This document shows positions 11,291-22,479 of a stretch of 64,000 nt of DNA, piece after piece. Origin of the DNA: Anaeramoeba flamelloides (lineage: Eukaryota; Metamonada; Anaeramoebidae); NCBI GenBank assembly GCA_027625915.1, contig JANTQA010000060.1, forward strand, positions 3,906,001 through 3,970,000. Reading direction: 5' to 3'. Within the stretch, counting starts at the first letter, position 1, and every line of letters starts with the position of its first letter. The translations under genes and the position numbers were made by a program. The notes below the pieces were generated by a model, which did no database searches, was not told the DNA's origin, and was given only the letters and a program-made list of their open reading frames with translations.

Positions 11291-14200
11291 CTACATGATT
11301 AAAACAAAAATTAAAATAAAAACGATCAGTATTGCAAAAATTTTAAAAATTAACCAACGATTTGATCCTATGCTTTCCGAGTATTTCCTTAATTCCCTTT
11401 CGCCCTGCTCGATATTTTCAAGAGTTTCATCAACGTTTTGGTCTATCCATTCAATTTGGGTGTCTTGGTTTTGGATCAGATTTGCAAGCCTTGAGAAAAT
11501 TGTGCCAATTTCATGTATCGTTTTTTCAATATCCTCTACAACGTTCACGCGTGATTCTCGGTATGAGACTGTTTGCAATGAGTTTTGACTATTAAAATTA
11601 TTGTTTGTATTCTCAATAATGTCAATGTCAAAACCAAGGTTTGTGGAGTTTGTTTTGCTTTCGTCCATTGCATAGCTAATCTTTCGACTAGAAGTATTGT
11701 TGTTTGCTGAGAAGAAGAAGGAGCTATTATCCATAAACTTGGATCTTCTTTCCTGCTGCTTTTTTAAATTCTCCGTTCTCTCACGTAATACCCCCTGGAA
11801 GCTCTGAGTTGTATTGGCTAATTGGCCCTTAAGCGATCCTACAATTTGGTTTGTATGTTGCGTTGTTTGTCTGTTTTGTTTCCCAGTATTATGAGAGGCG
11901 AGAATTTCCACAGATTCCAATTGCCGATTTAATGTTTGGATCTCTTCCTTAATTTCATGTGTCAGGATTTGGATTTGGTGTGTGGGATCATTATAAAGAC
12001 TTGTGCTTTTAGCCACTATTTTTAGAAAGTGCATAAAAAAATTATGATCAAATTATTTGCAGAATTATTAGGATTTGAAATAATAACAAATGATAATTAT
12101 TCAATCAAAAAACTAAGTTTTTTATTTTTTTTCCCTTTTTTCCCTTGGCTGAATCTTCTTTATATTGTGAAGAAGAGTTACAAGGAAAAAAAAAAACAAG
12201 TGGTTACTTGCTAATACTCATTTACTGGAATACGAAATTATGAGTAAGTTGAAAATAAAAAAAGAAAAAGCAAAGACAAAATATCCCAAAAGATTTAAAG
12301 CAAATCAGATCATCAAAAAAAAAAAGAAATTACAACAATTAAACAAATATCTCCCAAATGAACTTTCGTGATCAATTACCAACTTAAATTAATCAAATTA
12401 AATTAAATTAACCAAAAGTGTCATAGCTGTGATTTTGGGGTGTTCTTAATTAAAGATAGACTTGTTTTTTTTTTGATTTTTTTTTAATTGTTTATTATAA
12501 CCCCTTTTTAAATTTCTTGTTATTTTTTCTTTTTTCTTTTTTCTTTTTTTCTTTTCATTTTTTTCTTTTTTCTTTTGAAACATAAAAAAAATTTGGGTAT
12601 TTCTTTACCGTGAATAATCATGAAGTATATGATTTTTGTGATTAAATTTCCTTTCTAATGGAATTTCAGAAAAAGGACATCTAGAATATAATTTACACTT
12701 CTTCAATGATAATAATAATACTGGTATTTGAGATTTAAATGGGATAAAATTTCATCTCATTATCTTTTTTTTACAATTCAGAAATCTGACTTTTAGGATT
12801 CTTATTTCAAACCAAAAATTAACTTAAAAAAAGAGCCAAGTAAATTTATAGAGATCACAAATTACAATCTATTTCTTTGAAGACTGTTTGTTAAAAGAAC
12901 ATGAATGAAAAGTAAGTGAATTTTTTTTCCCATTTAGTATTCAAATACCAGTTATAATAAATATTTTTTTTTGAAAAAAATGATGTTTATTGCCGTTTTT
13001 TTTTTTCTTTCATTTTATCTGGTTAAAAAAATATTCTTAAAGGAATTTTTCTTAATTTTTAAATTTTTGATATATTATTCAATACTCTTGTACACAGAAT
13101 GATTTTTAATATATATATATAATGTTTGTAAATACCGACAAACCACGGAGAAGTAATTCAGAGTTGTTTTGATTTATGGGGAAATATTGAATTTTATTGG
13201 GTGATTGGTACAAAAGTATTAATAACTTTATTTTTATGGAAATAAAAACTAATTGTATAAATGCCTTTTTCTGTATATCTCTATGGGCTTGGGTAATTAG
13301 AGATTTGTAAGTAGAACAAAAAATAAAAACCAAAAAAACATCATTTTGTTTGAATCTTTTAAAAAATTTCTAAATACAAGTTTAGAAATTAGGGAGTACC
13401 GCCAAGTGCCGTCAAGTACCTAACGGCGGTTTTCTTGAGGTTTTCAAAAGAATAGAGTAAAATCCTTAGGTTTTACTAAATTCTTTTGAATTTTGGGAAA
13501 GTTAACGGCGGTTTTCTTGGGGTTTTCTGTTTTATCTGTTAAGTGTTCTAGGTTTTTTCGGGGTTTTCTATTTTATAAGGAAAATATATAGATTTTCGTT
13601 AGGTTTTTTTGAATTTTCTGTTTATTTAGAAAATCTATATATTTTCTAAATAAACAGAAAACTCAAGAAAAGCAAACGGCAGTTTTCTTGAATTTTTCTG
13701 TTTTATCTGTTAAGTGTTCTAGGTTTTTTTTAATTTTTGAAATGAACAGAGAATTTATTAAAATTTTCTGTTTATTTCAAAAAGTAAAAAAAACCTAACG
13801 AAAATTTATTGGTTTTATAAATAAACAGAAAATCCAAGAAAACCTAAAGGAGCTTTTTTTTAATTTTTGAAATCAAAAGAAAATTTCAACAAATTTTCTT
13901 TTAATTGATAAAATTAAAAAAAACCTAACGACGCTTTTCCAGAATTCAAAAGAAGGAGAAAAATGCTTTTATTTTACTCAATTCTTTTAAATCCTGAAAA
14001 ACCTAACTGCGGTTTTTTTTAATTTTTGAAATTAAAAAGTAATCTGAAAATTATTGAAAATTTCTTTTTATTTCAAAAATTAAAAAAAACCAAACGGCAA
14101 ATAAGAAGAATTACCCCTCCTTAAATTAAACCCCATTCCAAAAATTTGGACATCACAGAAACACCAAAAATAGGAAAAAAAAAACACAATTTATTATATT

Positions 14201-17200
14201 TTTCCAAACGTAATATTAAACCTCATTTAAGTTAACCAGTATTAATGTTTTTATAAGTAATCATTTTTATCCAAATAAAAGATTAAAATATAAAACGAAA
14301 AAAATAAAAATCGGTGTGTCCAAAATGATGAAATGAGCAGAATAAATAATTTGTATTGGTAAATTTGTTAAAAATTTCAACAACAATTGTTGATCGATCA
14401 AATGATAAGTTATCATCAACTAATTATATGTGATTTTTCAATTTAACAAACTCAACATTAGTCTTCTATCAACCATTGGAAAACTTTTCCAGAAATAATG
14501 AAACATATTAAGTAACTGGAAAAAAGGAAATGAAAACAAAACAAAAAAGACAAAAAATGAAATAATAGTTTTTAAGGGTCGAGTCATTACGGTAAATTTT
14601 TTTTTCTAAAATGGAAAAAAACTTTTTAGTAATTTTTATTTTTATGGATAGACCTAACAACAATCAAAAACCAACCAATCTATGATGTACGATCAGATCT
14701 CCAAAAATCAACAACAAAAAATGAGGTCATTTTTAGAAAAAATCGCCAAAGAGCGACACTCAATTTCCAATTAGAATGGTTAGAATATACAATTTTGAAA
14801 ACAACAATGTCAGTTTTGAAGTATCGCTCTTTGGCGCTTTTTGAGATCTGGGTGATTTTTTTTTTCAATTTTTTTATTTTTCAAATGAGTTATTTTTATC
14901 GTAAAGAATATTACAAAATCCTTACTTGGTCAAATTTTTAGTGTGACAAAATAACCACAAATCAGATTAAATCGAATTAAATTGATTGCGAAATTCAAGA
15001 AAGCAATTTGTTACAAATTAAAGCAATTTAACCATTTGGAAATAGAAAATGAGAAAAGATGAATTTTTTTTTTTAAATTTTGATTTTTTGAAATTGAGAA
15101 CTCTTTCAAACTTATTTTTCTTGGTTGAATTTTTTGTCAAAGAGATCCAATGGAATTTTTTTTTTTTGTTATTTGAATTTTGTCAACCAAAAGAAGGGCT
15201 ATTTCACAATACCCTTTTTGGTCTCAGGTCACTCCATGAGTATGGAGCATATTCACAGTAAATGACTAGACCCTTAAAATCAAAATTATTTACAAATTGA
15301 ATGTAAAGTGTGGTATTGCTATTCTTTCAATGTTTTAAACTATGTACAAATTTTTGGAATTTAGTTTACAATAAAAAAAAAAACATCATTTTTTTTCAAA
15401 AAAAAATAATTTATTTTAGTCTTTGGATAAACGTTCATATTCACCTTTGCCAATATAATGGGATCGTTTTTGTGGTATGTCTGAAGAATTCATTTAGAAT
15501 GCACATCCTTTAATCTACAATTTTAACCAAATTATTAAAGGTAAGATCTAAAGAAAAGAAAAATCTTATTTTATGAATGTAAAAAACAAAGTAATTCTCA
15601 CCATAATAAAGGGTTTCTAATCAATTTATCATTTATCTAAGGAATAATTACATCGATAAATTAGATTTTGATTTTTCAATTAATTTTTGAAGATAAGGGA
15701 TTTTTTTGATTTCTAGATTTACTAAAGAGATAAAAATTGATAAATTGAGAATATTTTAATAAATACCCCGATTATAATTAAAACTGTTAATAGTTGTTAC
15801 CAGATAATTTATATATTTATCCGTAAAATTGGAATATATTTTCGAACTTTTTACTGATATTTTCAATTGATCAAAAAAAAATTGATTTTTTTTTTTTTTT
15901 ATATTATTGAAGAAGTGTAAATTATACTCTAGATGTCCTTTTACTTAAATTTTCTCAAAGGTAATTTAAGCGTTAAATCATATATTTCACGATTGTTTAA
16001 AAGAAAGAATGATTCTTTTTAATTTTGATCAAAATCACAAAAAAAAAAAAAAAAATTGTAATTTTTTGACTTTCCTTTAATTCAGTAACTTGTTAATCAT
16101 TTTTAATGACTAATTTGCAGCATTCCATTTCAACACTCAGAGAATATCAAATTAGGACAGTCCTTCAAACTGCGGTATCTTACTTTAAGGTAGCAGATAA
16201 CTTTTACCAATTTTGAGTGACTCAGTTAAGGGACTAGTCTCTATTATTATTTTTTTTTGACCAATTTCTAAATAATGATTTCTTCTCTTGAAAAATGTTT
16301 AATATTGAAAATAAACACGGGGTTTTCAAATCTAATTAATTGGCAAAAAAATTTCTCAATCTCTATTAAATTTTAGGTAAAAAAATTTAAGAGAGATTAT
16401 TCCCTTAATGAGAAATCAAATCATTAAAATCATTTCTTTAACAAAACAAATGCTTTTACAAGACTGTAAATTCAATTTGAAAAAATATTAAATTTTACCA
16501 CAAAGTTAAACAAGAAGAGCTAAATTAAATTTCGAGAAATTTTATTTTTCTCTCTGTTTTGTGCAAATTTTAAACATTTTTTCAATTAAGGAAGTAAGTT
16601 CATTTTACCATTTTGAAAAATTTTAATTGTGTGAGCATTACTGAAAAATATTTTTTGAGTGACACTAGATATTGATACTTTGGAACCAAAACATCATCCA
16701 CAGTCTTTATTTGTGAAAAGAAAGCGAACCCAAAGTAATTCAGAGTTGAATCTTTCATTTTTTGATTTTTTGAGTATTTTTTTTGATTCAATTTTTGGTT
16801 TTATTAAATTTGGTTTTGGATCTAGAAATGTGTTTATACGAACGAGTGAAATTAATTAAACAGTAAACCAAAAAAATAGACCCGGAAAGATGTGTATTTG
16901 AAACAAATATTTTCTTTTAGAAGACCAAACACGAAAGATCACCTCTTCAAATAAATTTGTTGAAATCAAGAATGAAAAAAAAAAATTGATAAAAGCTTAT
17001 TTTTGAAGATTGGTTTTCTTTATCTTCTTAGTTTGTATTCATACAAACTATTTTTTCCTTGAATTTCTGGCCCCATTAACATTTATTATTATTTTACAAA
17101 ACGTTTTGTACAAATTTGCTTTCAAAATTCTTTTTTCGAATATTTTTATCGAAAAAAGCCAAAATAAAGAATACTATTTTAAAAATTAAAATATGAGCGG

Positions 17201-18687
17201 TTGAATTCTCGGAATCAAAAAACAGTTACAAAAGATTCAACCCAAATAAAAAGAAAAATCCAAGAAAAAGTTTCAATCAGAGATTAAGTATTCATATTAG
17301 TTCTCAATTTAATGGAAAATAAATAATTATCAAATAAAACGAATTTGTCCAATAAACCCTTATTCTAAAGAAGAATTAAAAAATATCCTATTTTCTGAAT
17401 ATAATCAAGAATTAAATGAATTAAAGAAAATAGGATTTTAAAATTCATTTTGGAAATTCTTTAGAAATAAAAAGTAATTTGTTTCTCAAAAATTTTACAA
17501 ACAAAAATATTTTCATGAAAGAATTAAAAATAAAACCAAATTAAGAAGAAGTAATTGTATCAAATATTACAGATAAGATCAAGAAATAAATGATTTTTGA
17601 TTATTTTTTTCTTGATCAATTTTTTCATTTTCCATTTTTTTAGTTGGTATGAAAATATATTATACTAGGATATCTGACACTTCCATATTTATTAAAATAT
17701 CAATATATTTGGTTAAAGAAATGATTTGAAGAATTCAGTTTCGCATAAATGATGGTACTCATAAATTTGAAAAATGTACTTACTCCCTTAATAATTGTAA
17801 AATGGTAGAGAATTTGAAATAAATAGTTTCACTCATTCATTGGAAAACCAAAGTATTAAAAAGTGATCAGTTGCCTTTTGTTTTAAGTGGAAACTGAAAA
17901 GGCGAAACGATAACTTGTACTAAAGTTGAAGAAGAAAAGTTGAAAATGAAATTGCTTTCTTATTTGAAATTCAAAGACTAGTCTTTAAATTTTTTAAAAT
18001 TGTTTGTTTGTTTGTTCTTTTTAAAATGACTGTAAAAGTTTTGTGTCATCAAGATTGAAAAAAAAATTAAAAGTTTTTTGTGCAAAGTCATTCTCGAATT
18101 TTGAAAATGAAGAATTGGAAACATTTCCTTATCAAATTGCTCTCTTGAAATTGTTAATCCTTATTTGTGAATACTTTTTGAGACTTGTGGTTTTTATTTT
18201 TGAATAGATCTTTTGTGTTGTGTTCAAATTAATTGATTTTTTATTCAAAAGATTTGGTTCCGAAAACTTAAAACCTTTGTTTTTCAAAAAGACGTTTCAT
18301 TTTCGAAAGTTTCTGAAACTAAGCTTTAAAAGTTCCAAAAATGAAGAGATTTGTTGGTGTACACATTTTCTTTTATTTTTTTTTATTAATTCTTTGTTTT
18401 GTAAATCTTTTGTTCAGATCCTAAAAGTAACAAAAAAAAAAAAAAAGAAAGGAATAGGGGACTGAATTTTTACGTTTTGAGAGGTCAGACAATTTCAAAC
18501 AAGTCAAGTGAATTTGCTTACCAATTTGAGAAGTAATTTGAAAAAATTCGTTCTTCTTAGTTTTTGAATTTTTGTTTGTGTTGTCATTTTTTGTTTTGTT
18601 GGTCGAATAGTTTTGTTTCATTGAGCTTGCAATTGAAAAGAATTCTTCTGTTCTGTTTTTTGGATCATCAGTATACATTTGGTTCAT
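11291..18687 (-). CDS. STX5: Syntaxin-5 / Sed5-type Qa-SNARE, two exons with a 6.46-kb intron
   Basis: Exon 1 is 18687-18474 and exon 2 is 12015-11291; joining them at C|GT...AG|TG gives 312 residues. Syntaxin 5 is the Qa-SNARE for ER-Golgi and intra-Golgi membrane fusion. Seen: the N-terminal peptide NRTEEFF (11-17), matching the DRTxEF of Sed5/STX5; an Habc domain from about 46; RTENLKKQQERR (151-162), a Sed5 hallmark; a SNARE motif at about 225-285 with zero-layer Gln near 255; and a C-terminal membrane anchor (292-312) preceded by SNRWL. Without exon 1 the protein lacks the start of Habc. Across the junction, KLSDLSKLAKSTSLYND matches the family KLEKLTxLAKRKSLFDD without a gap, which is strong support for the splice. 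The length fits the family (about 300-355). The ATG at 18687 was chosen because upstream codons are hydrophobic and unlike the family; Met at 18678 is an alternative. Confidence 0.9.
12604..12716 (+). repeat. Dispersed ~100-bp repeat, copy 2
   Basis: It matches 3676-3790 (core AAAAAGGACATCTAGAATAT, then ACACTTCTTCAATGAT). It ends directly against the element that starts at 12719. Confidence 0.7.
12719..12953. mobile_element. MITE-like element with ACTGGTATTTGA ends (235 bp)
   Basis: The left end is TACTGGTATTTGAGATTTAA and the right end is the complement, TATTCAAATACCAGTTATA. Related copies are at 20072-20233, 57455-57619 and, as one arm, at about 60465-60555. It is non-coding. Confidence 0.7.
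13008..13140 (+). repeat. Dispersed ~135-bp repeat, inverted copy at 32216-32355
   Basis: The two copies are close to identical in opposite orientation over TTTTGATATATTATTCAATA, CTTGTACACA and the TA run that follows. The copy at 32 kb has a longer TA run (32229-32257). High identity implies recent origin compared with most other repeats here. Confidence 0.75.
13385..14100. repeat. Tandem array of foldback units, period about 82-85 bp
   Basis: A junction motif of the form CCTAACGGCGGTTTT recurs at about 13422, 13504, 13597, 13674, 13796, 13844, 13926, 14003 and 14091. Between consecutive junctions the sequence is an imperfect palindrome, for example TTTTCTGTTTATTTAGAAAA around 13617 against its complement ending near 13660. 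The junction is also nearly self-complementary. Spacing is about 77-93 bases, with one pair at 122+48 (about two units). A degenerate relative with the same left border (GTCAAGTACnTAA) lies at about 55460-55620. Confidence 0.75.
14572..15277 (+). mobile_element. TTAAGGGTC element, copy 1 (706 bp)
   Basis: It starts TTAAGGGTCGAGTCATTACG and ends with the complement of TTAAGGGTCTAGTCATTTAC. A subterminal inverted pair, GCCAAAGAGCGACAC and its partner near 14825, lies inside. A full-length copy in opposite orientation is at 59323-60024. The short open frames inside it are not conserved as protein. The TTAA-flanked, TTAAGG-starting ends link it with the other TTAA elements of the window. Confidence 0.85.
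15898..15992 (-). repeat. Dispersed ~100-bp repeat, copy 3 (reverse orientation)
   Basis: The reverse complement gives TCGTGAAATATATGATTTAA, AAAAGGACATCTAGAGTATA and ACACTTCTTCAATA, which align with copies 1 and 2 along their length. Confidence 0.7.
16588..16978 (+). repeat. Dispersed 0.4-kb repeat, copy 1
   Basis: It aligns end to end in the same orientation with 46533-46928. Shared phrases include TTTTGGTTTTATTAAATT, 'ggatctagaaat', 'aagatgtgtatttgaa' and TTAGAAGACCAAAC. Neither copy keeps a long frame and no terminal inverted repeats are visible. Confidence 0.75.
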
Positions 18688-19085
18688 TATAATTTGAATT
18701 TTGTCGTTTTTGTTGAAAAGGGTTTTGATTGCTGAGACTAAACTAAAAAATTTTCGAAAAAAGAATAAAAAATGAAAAAATGAGTTGCTTGATTTTGAAA
18801 ACTTAATTGTTAACATTTGTCTTCTTTGTTATTGCTTAAATTGTGGTTATTGCTTCTGACGTTCTGTTGACTAGTTATTGAAATTCGAATATAAACATAT
18901 TAAGGGGGAGATTCAAATTAAATTCGATTGATAAGTATAATGATGTTCTTTCATTTTTGTAAAGTTTCAATCATTGTCCACAATTAAACTGACTATTGTG
19001 GAAAAAAAGTGAAACACCATTTTTAATTGTAAAAATTAATAAAACCTGAAAACGAAAAGTAAAATCAATTAAAAGAAGAAACCAA

Positions 19086-19593
19086 TTAAGGACTAGGTTT
19101 TTAGGTGAAAACAGTGAGATAATCGTTAAAATCGCCCTTGAATAAGTTATCCAATCCAAGTAATATTTGTACAAGGAGAATTTCTTTGAGAAAACATTGT
19201 GAAATTTTCACAATTTTTGTATTGTTAAATCATGCATCAATTTTGATTTTAATATTTTAGAATTTCGATTTCAACTTTCAGAACTCACATTATTTTCTAG
19301 GGCTGTTCTACATATTTTTTAAATTTACTTTTACAAGTTTGAAATGTTCTCAAATTTGAAATGCACTTGAAAATCCCCAAAAGCCATTTTTTGAAATTAT
19401 TTTTTTTGATATTTTCAATTTTCCTTTTCATTGAAAAACAAAGAAAAATAGTCTTGGTGAAAAGGTAAAGATGACAAAAAAAGTTTTTTTTTTTTTTTTG
19501 TTCAATTTCTTATGTGTGAAAAATTTTTTTGAGAAGCAAAAGTGAAATAATACAATTAATCAACCCTCCCAAGGGTGGGAATGTAGTCCTTAA
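19086..19593 (+). mobile_element. MITE-like element, TTAAGGACTA family, copy 2 (508 bp)
   Basis: It is bounded by TTAAGGACTAGGTTTTTAGG and GGGAATGTAGTCCTTAA. It is nearly collinear with the copy at 3996-4500, differing by scattered substitutions and small indels in homopolymers. Confidence 0.85.
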
Positions 19594-20071
19594 ACTTCAA
19601 ATAATAATCCATTATAGTATTTTCAATCAAACCAACAAACACAATTTAAATCTAATTTCTTATATTGAAATTGTTGATGGAACAATTGTTGTTTTGGAGA
19701 CCCCAAAAATAATCAATTTTTTGAACAAATTTAGAATAATTGATCAATCAAATAAAAACCCAACCAAGAGAGATAGTATCAAAAAAACTGTTATTATGTT
19801 GAGTGCTTCATTTTGTCTTTATTTATTTATTTATTCTTTTATTAATTGATCTTGCTTTTCATTTTCAGTAATGCTTAATGTTCCTAATTTAAAACCATGT
19901 GTTGAACTTTTTTTCCTGTCTGACTTTTTTTTTTCGCAATATTAAATCATTTTTATAAAAATTAAAGTTTTTTTTTGTTTTCCTTCAAATTATCTCAACA
20001 ATCCCTAATAAGTAAGGTGTCTAGTACATTTATTGATTTATTTTTTTAGTTTCGTTTTTAAACAAAGACTA

Positions 20072-20233
20072 TACTGGTATTTGAATTCTGAATGAGAAAA
20101 AAGTTTCACTTCATTTTCATTTTTCAAATAGAGGGTTTTAAATGAAGTCGATTGGAGAACTTTATTTCTAATAATTAAAAAAATATGGAAAAGGAAGTGA
20201 AAATTTATCCTATTTTAAATTCAAATACAAGTA
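20072..20233. mobile_element. MITE-like element with ACTGGTATTTGAATTC ends (162 bp)
   Basis: The left end is TACTGGTATTTGAATTC and the right end is the complement of TACTTGTATTTGAATTTA. The body carries paired 'ttcacttcattttc' and 'gaaaaggaagtgaaaa' arms, so the element folds on itself. It is a relative of the elements at 12719 and 57455. Confidence 0.7.
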
Positions 20234-20639
20234 ATGTAGACAATCCCTAAATTTGATTAAAAATGTTCTAATATCAAGTCGCCAGGTTGTTAATTGGGTT
20301 CTGGATTTGATCTATCTTTGAACTTTGTATGAATTTTAATACACACAGTAAATTGGAATATCTCAAAAATCAATTTTTTTCAAAAAAAAAAACTCTATTT
20401 TTTCATACGTTCCAATTTACCCTTGTGAAATTGTAAAAAATCTATTTTTCACAAAATTTATATTTACACTAGTACAAAGATCTTAAGAGGTGTTTTTACA
20501 ATATTTGGTTATTTGTGATTGTAATTTTTAAGCTAAATTCAACTTATTTTTTTTCAATCATATTTTAAAAAATGAAATATAAATAGAAATTATTATAAAA
20601 ATAATCTATTCATTTATTTTTCTTCGAAATATTTCAAAT

Positions 20640-22333
20640 AGTAATATGAAATTCTCTTTTTTATATATTTAATTTATTTTAACTAATTCACTATCTTTCA
20701 AATTCACTATCTTTTTCTAAAAAATTAAAATTTAAAAATAAAAAATAGATCAGTAATAATTTTATTTAAGCTTTTTTTTTTAATGTATTAATATATTAGA
20801 ATTTCCTTTAATAATGTAAAATTAGAATGATTTTAAAATTTTATATTCAATCAATATTTTGGAATAATTATATGGTTCAAACCTAATTTCTAAGTTTTTG
20901 ATTAGAAATAATCCTCTGTAATGTATCTTCTGTACGCTTTGTGGATGATCTTCATTTGAGAACTTTTGAACGGTTATATTTTTTTATATTTGAATCAAAA
21001 AAGAGTGAGTGGTTATATTTGAAAAACGAACAATTCTCGTCTGTGATGACCTTACTTCTATTAATGTAATTTCAGGTATTTATATTACAAGAATTTTGAT
21101 CAAAATTTATTCTGGGGGGGGGGGGCATATATGGGAACATGAATAAATAAAAATCCTACTCATTTCCTCAAATTATTGTTATTTGGTTTTTTTCTTTTCC
21201 TTTTAGCCACGTCAATTCGGCCAAAAAATTTACTTTTTCGGGTAAATTTTCCCATACTTCGAGTTTTTTTTCATTTAATTTGTGTGAAATTTTTTTTTGG
21301 TCCATATTGAGAAAAATTTCAAAAATGTCATTTTTTTTTCAGGGTCATATTCTTTGTAGAATTTTTCTTTTACCGTTTTCCTTTTTTGGCTTTGAATTTG
21401 TCCCCGTTTTGAACAAAGTGTTGCAAAATAATATGTTTTTTCGTAGTCTCCTTTTTCGATTAAATTTTCCCAATTTTTAGGTTTTGATTACTCCTAACAA
21501 GATTTCATTTACTCCATATTTTGGAGTTGGAAATTTGTCAATTATGATTTTTATTTGGTGTTTTCCTCGAGAATATATTTTTTTACCACAAATTCTTCCA
21601 TAGTTCCCCTTTGATGGAATCCAAGCTGTTTTATTATTATAATTCAATTTTATGAATTTTTCCCGATTCATTTTTGGATCAAATTCTTCTTCTATTTTTT
21701 CCCTTTTTTCTTCTTTATATCTCTGTATTTGAATTTATCTTTCCCTATGATTCAAGTTAAGGATCTCTTCTGATTTTTCTTTTTTTCTCTGTATTTCTTC
21801 TTTTCCCCTTTCTTTCCCCCTTTGATTCAATCTACATATCTCTTTTGATTTTCCCATCTCTTTTGATTGATCTTTTTTTATCTGTGATTCTTTTTTTCTT
21901 TCTTTTTTTCTTTCTTTTTTCTTTCTTTTTCCCTCTCTTCTTTATCTTTCCCAATTATTTCATTTGATATCCGAATTAATTTAATTGTTTTTTTATCTTT
22001 TTCCAATTTTTTAAGAATTTTTATTTTTTTTTTCGTTTCATTTATCGCTACTTGTTTTGCTTGATTTTTGTTCATAATTTGATCAAATTTTGTATAAGTT
22101 ATTATTTCATCTTTCATTAATAAATTGAGATGATTTATTTTTGATTTTTGGATTTTTTGGATCATTAAATCTGATTGGTTTTCAATTAAATTGGAAAGCT
22201 CTTTGATTTCAATTTTGAATTTATGTTTCAATTCAATTGATTTTTGTATTGTTTCATTGTTTTTGATTTCATCATTGTGGATTTGTTTTAAAATTATTTT
22301 GATTTTTTCTGAAATTTCATTTTGAATATTCAT
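20640..22333 (-). repeat. Inverted-duplication arm 2 (matches window start)
   Basis: This is the reverse-complement partner of about 1-1400. The 3' flank of the gene is included (the G-run at 21115-21125, a TCTGTA...GGATGATC block near 20930, and the 'actatctttc' repeats near 20690). It extends past the window start on the other arm, so the full length cannot be given. Confidence 0.8.
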
Positions 22334-22475
22334 CTAAACCCAATATTGAATGATTATTAATTCGGCAAGTCTCATAACATTTGGTGCAAATTAATTTATT
22401 GTCATCTTTACAATAAAAGGATAATTCTTTCTTATGCTTGTCGCAGAGATTACTATTGATTTCTTTTTGGGATAA
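21171..22475 (-). pseudogene. Decayed B-box/coiled-coil/SPRY (TRIM-like) gene
   Basis: Read on the minus strand, a B-box zinc finger comes first: CDKHKKELSFYC, then CKDDNKLICTKCYETC and a His (about 22460-22340), with the C-x2-H...C-x2-D...C-x2-C...H ligand pattern. A coiled coil follows in another frame (ATG 22333 to 21878, about 150 codons, Lys/Glu-rich). The SPRY start follows in a third piece (21671-21477; CGKKIYSRGKHQIKI), then SPRY remnants down to about 21175 that need frame changes. Relative to the copy at base 1, the frame is broken between B-box and coiled coil, in the low-complexity linker, and after GVIKT, where an in-frame stop occurs. There are at least three or four breaks, so no full protein is expected. 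It gives the domain order of the whole family. Confidence 0.75.
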
Positions 22476-22479
22476 ATTT

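Larger units (their letters stand above)
12016..18473 (-). other. Giant intron of the syntaxin-5 gene (6458 bp)
   Basis: The donor is AAAAC|GTAAAA and the acceptor is AAATAG|TGG on the minus strand. The intron hosts at least six separate repeats: two copies of the ~100-bp dispersed repeat, an ACTGGTATTTGAA-ended element, a tandem hairpin array, a TTAAGGGTC element and a 0.39-kb dispersed repeat. No other gene is seen in it. Bases 17000-18470 show no repeat I can place. Confidence 0.85.
18816..20640. other. Upstream region of syntaxin-5 and repeats, no further gene
   Basis: Bases 18690-18960 are the 5' flank of the minus-strand syntaxin gene. Two elements follow (19086-19593 and 20072-20233). 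An 80-codon plus-strand frame at about 19600-19849 follows the first element, but it has no family I recognise and its apparent start lies inside the element, so I do not call it. Confidence 0.5.

Noticed and set aside
13385-14100. CRISPR-like array
   Set aside because: Units are palindromic throughout with no unique spacers, and the context is an intron of a eukaryotic gene.
19600-19849. 80-codon plus-strand frame after the TTAA element
   Set aside because: Its start would lie inside the element, no family is recognisable and nothing nearby supports splicing.
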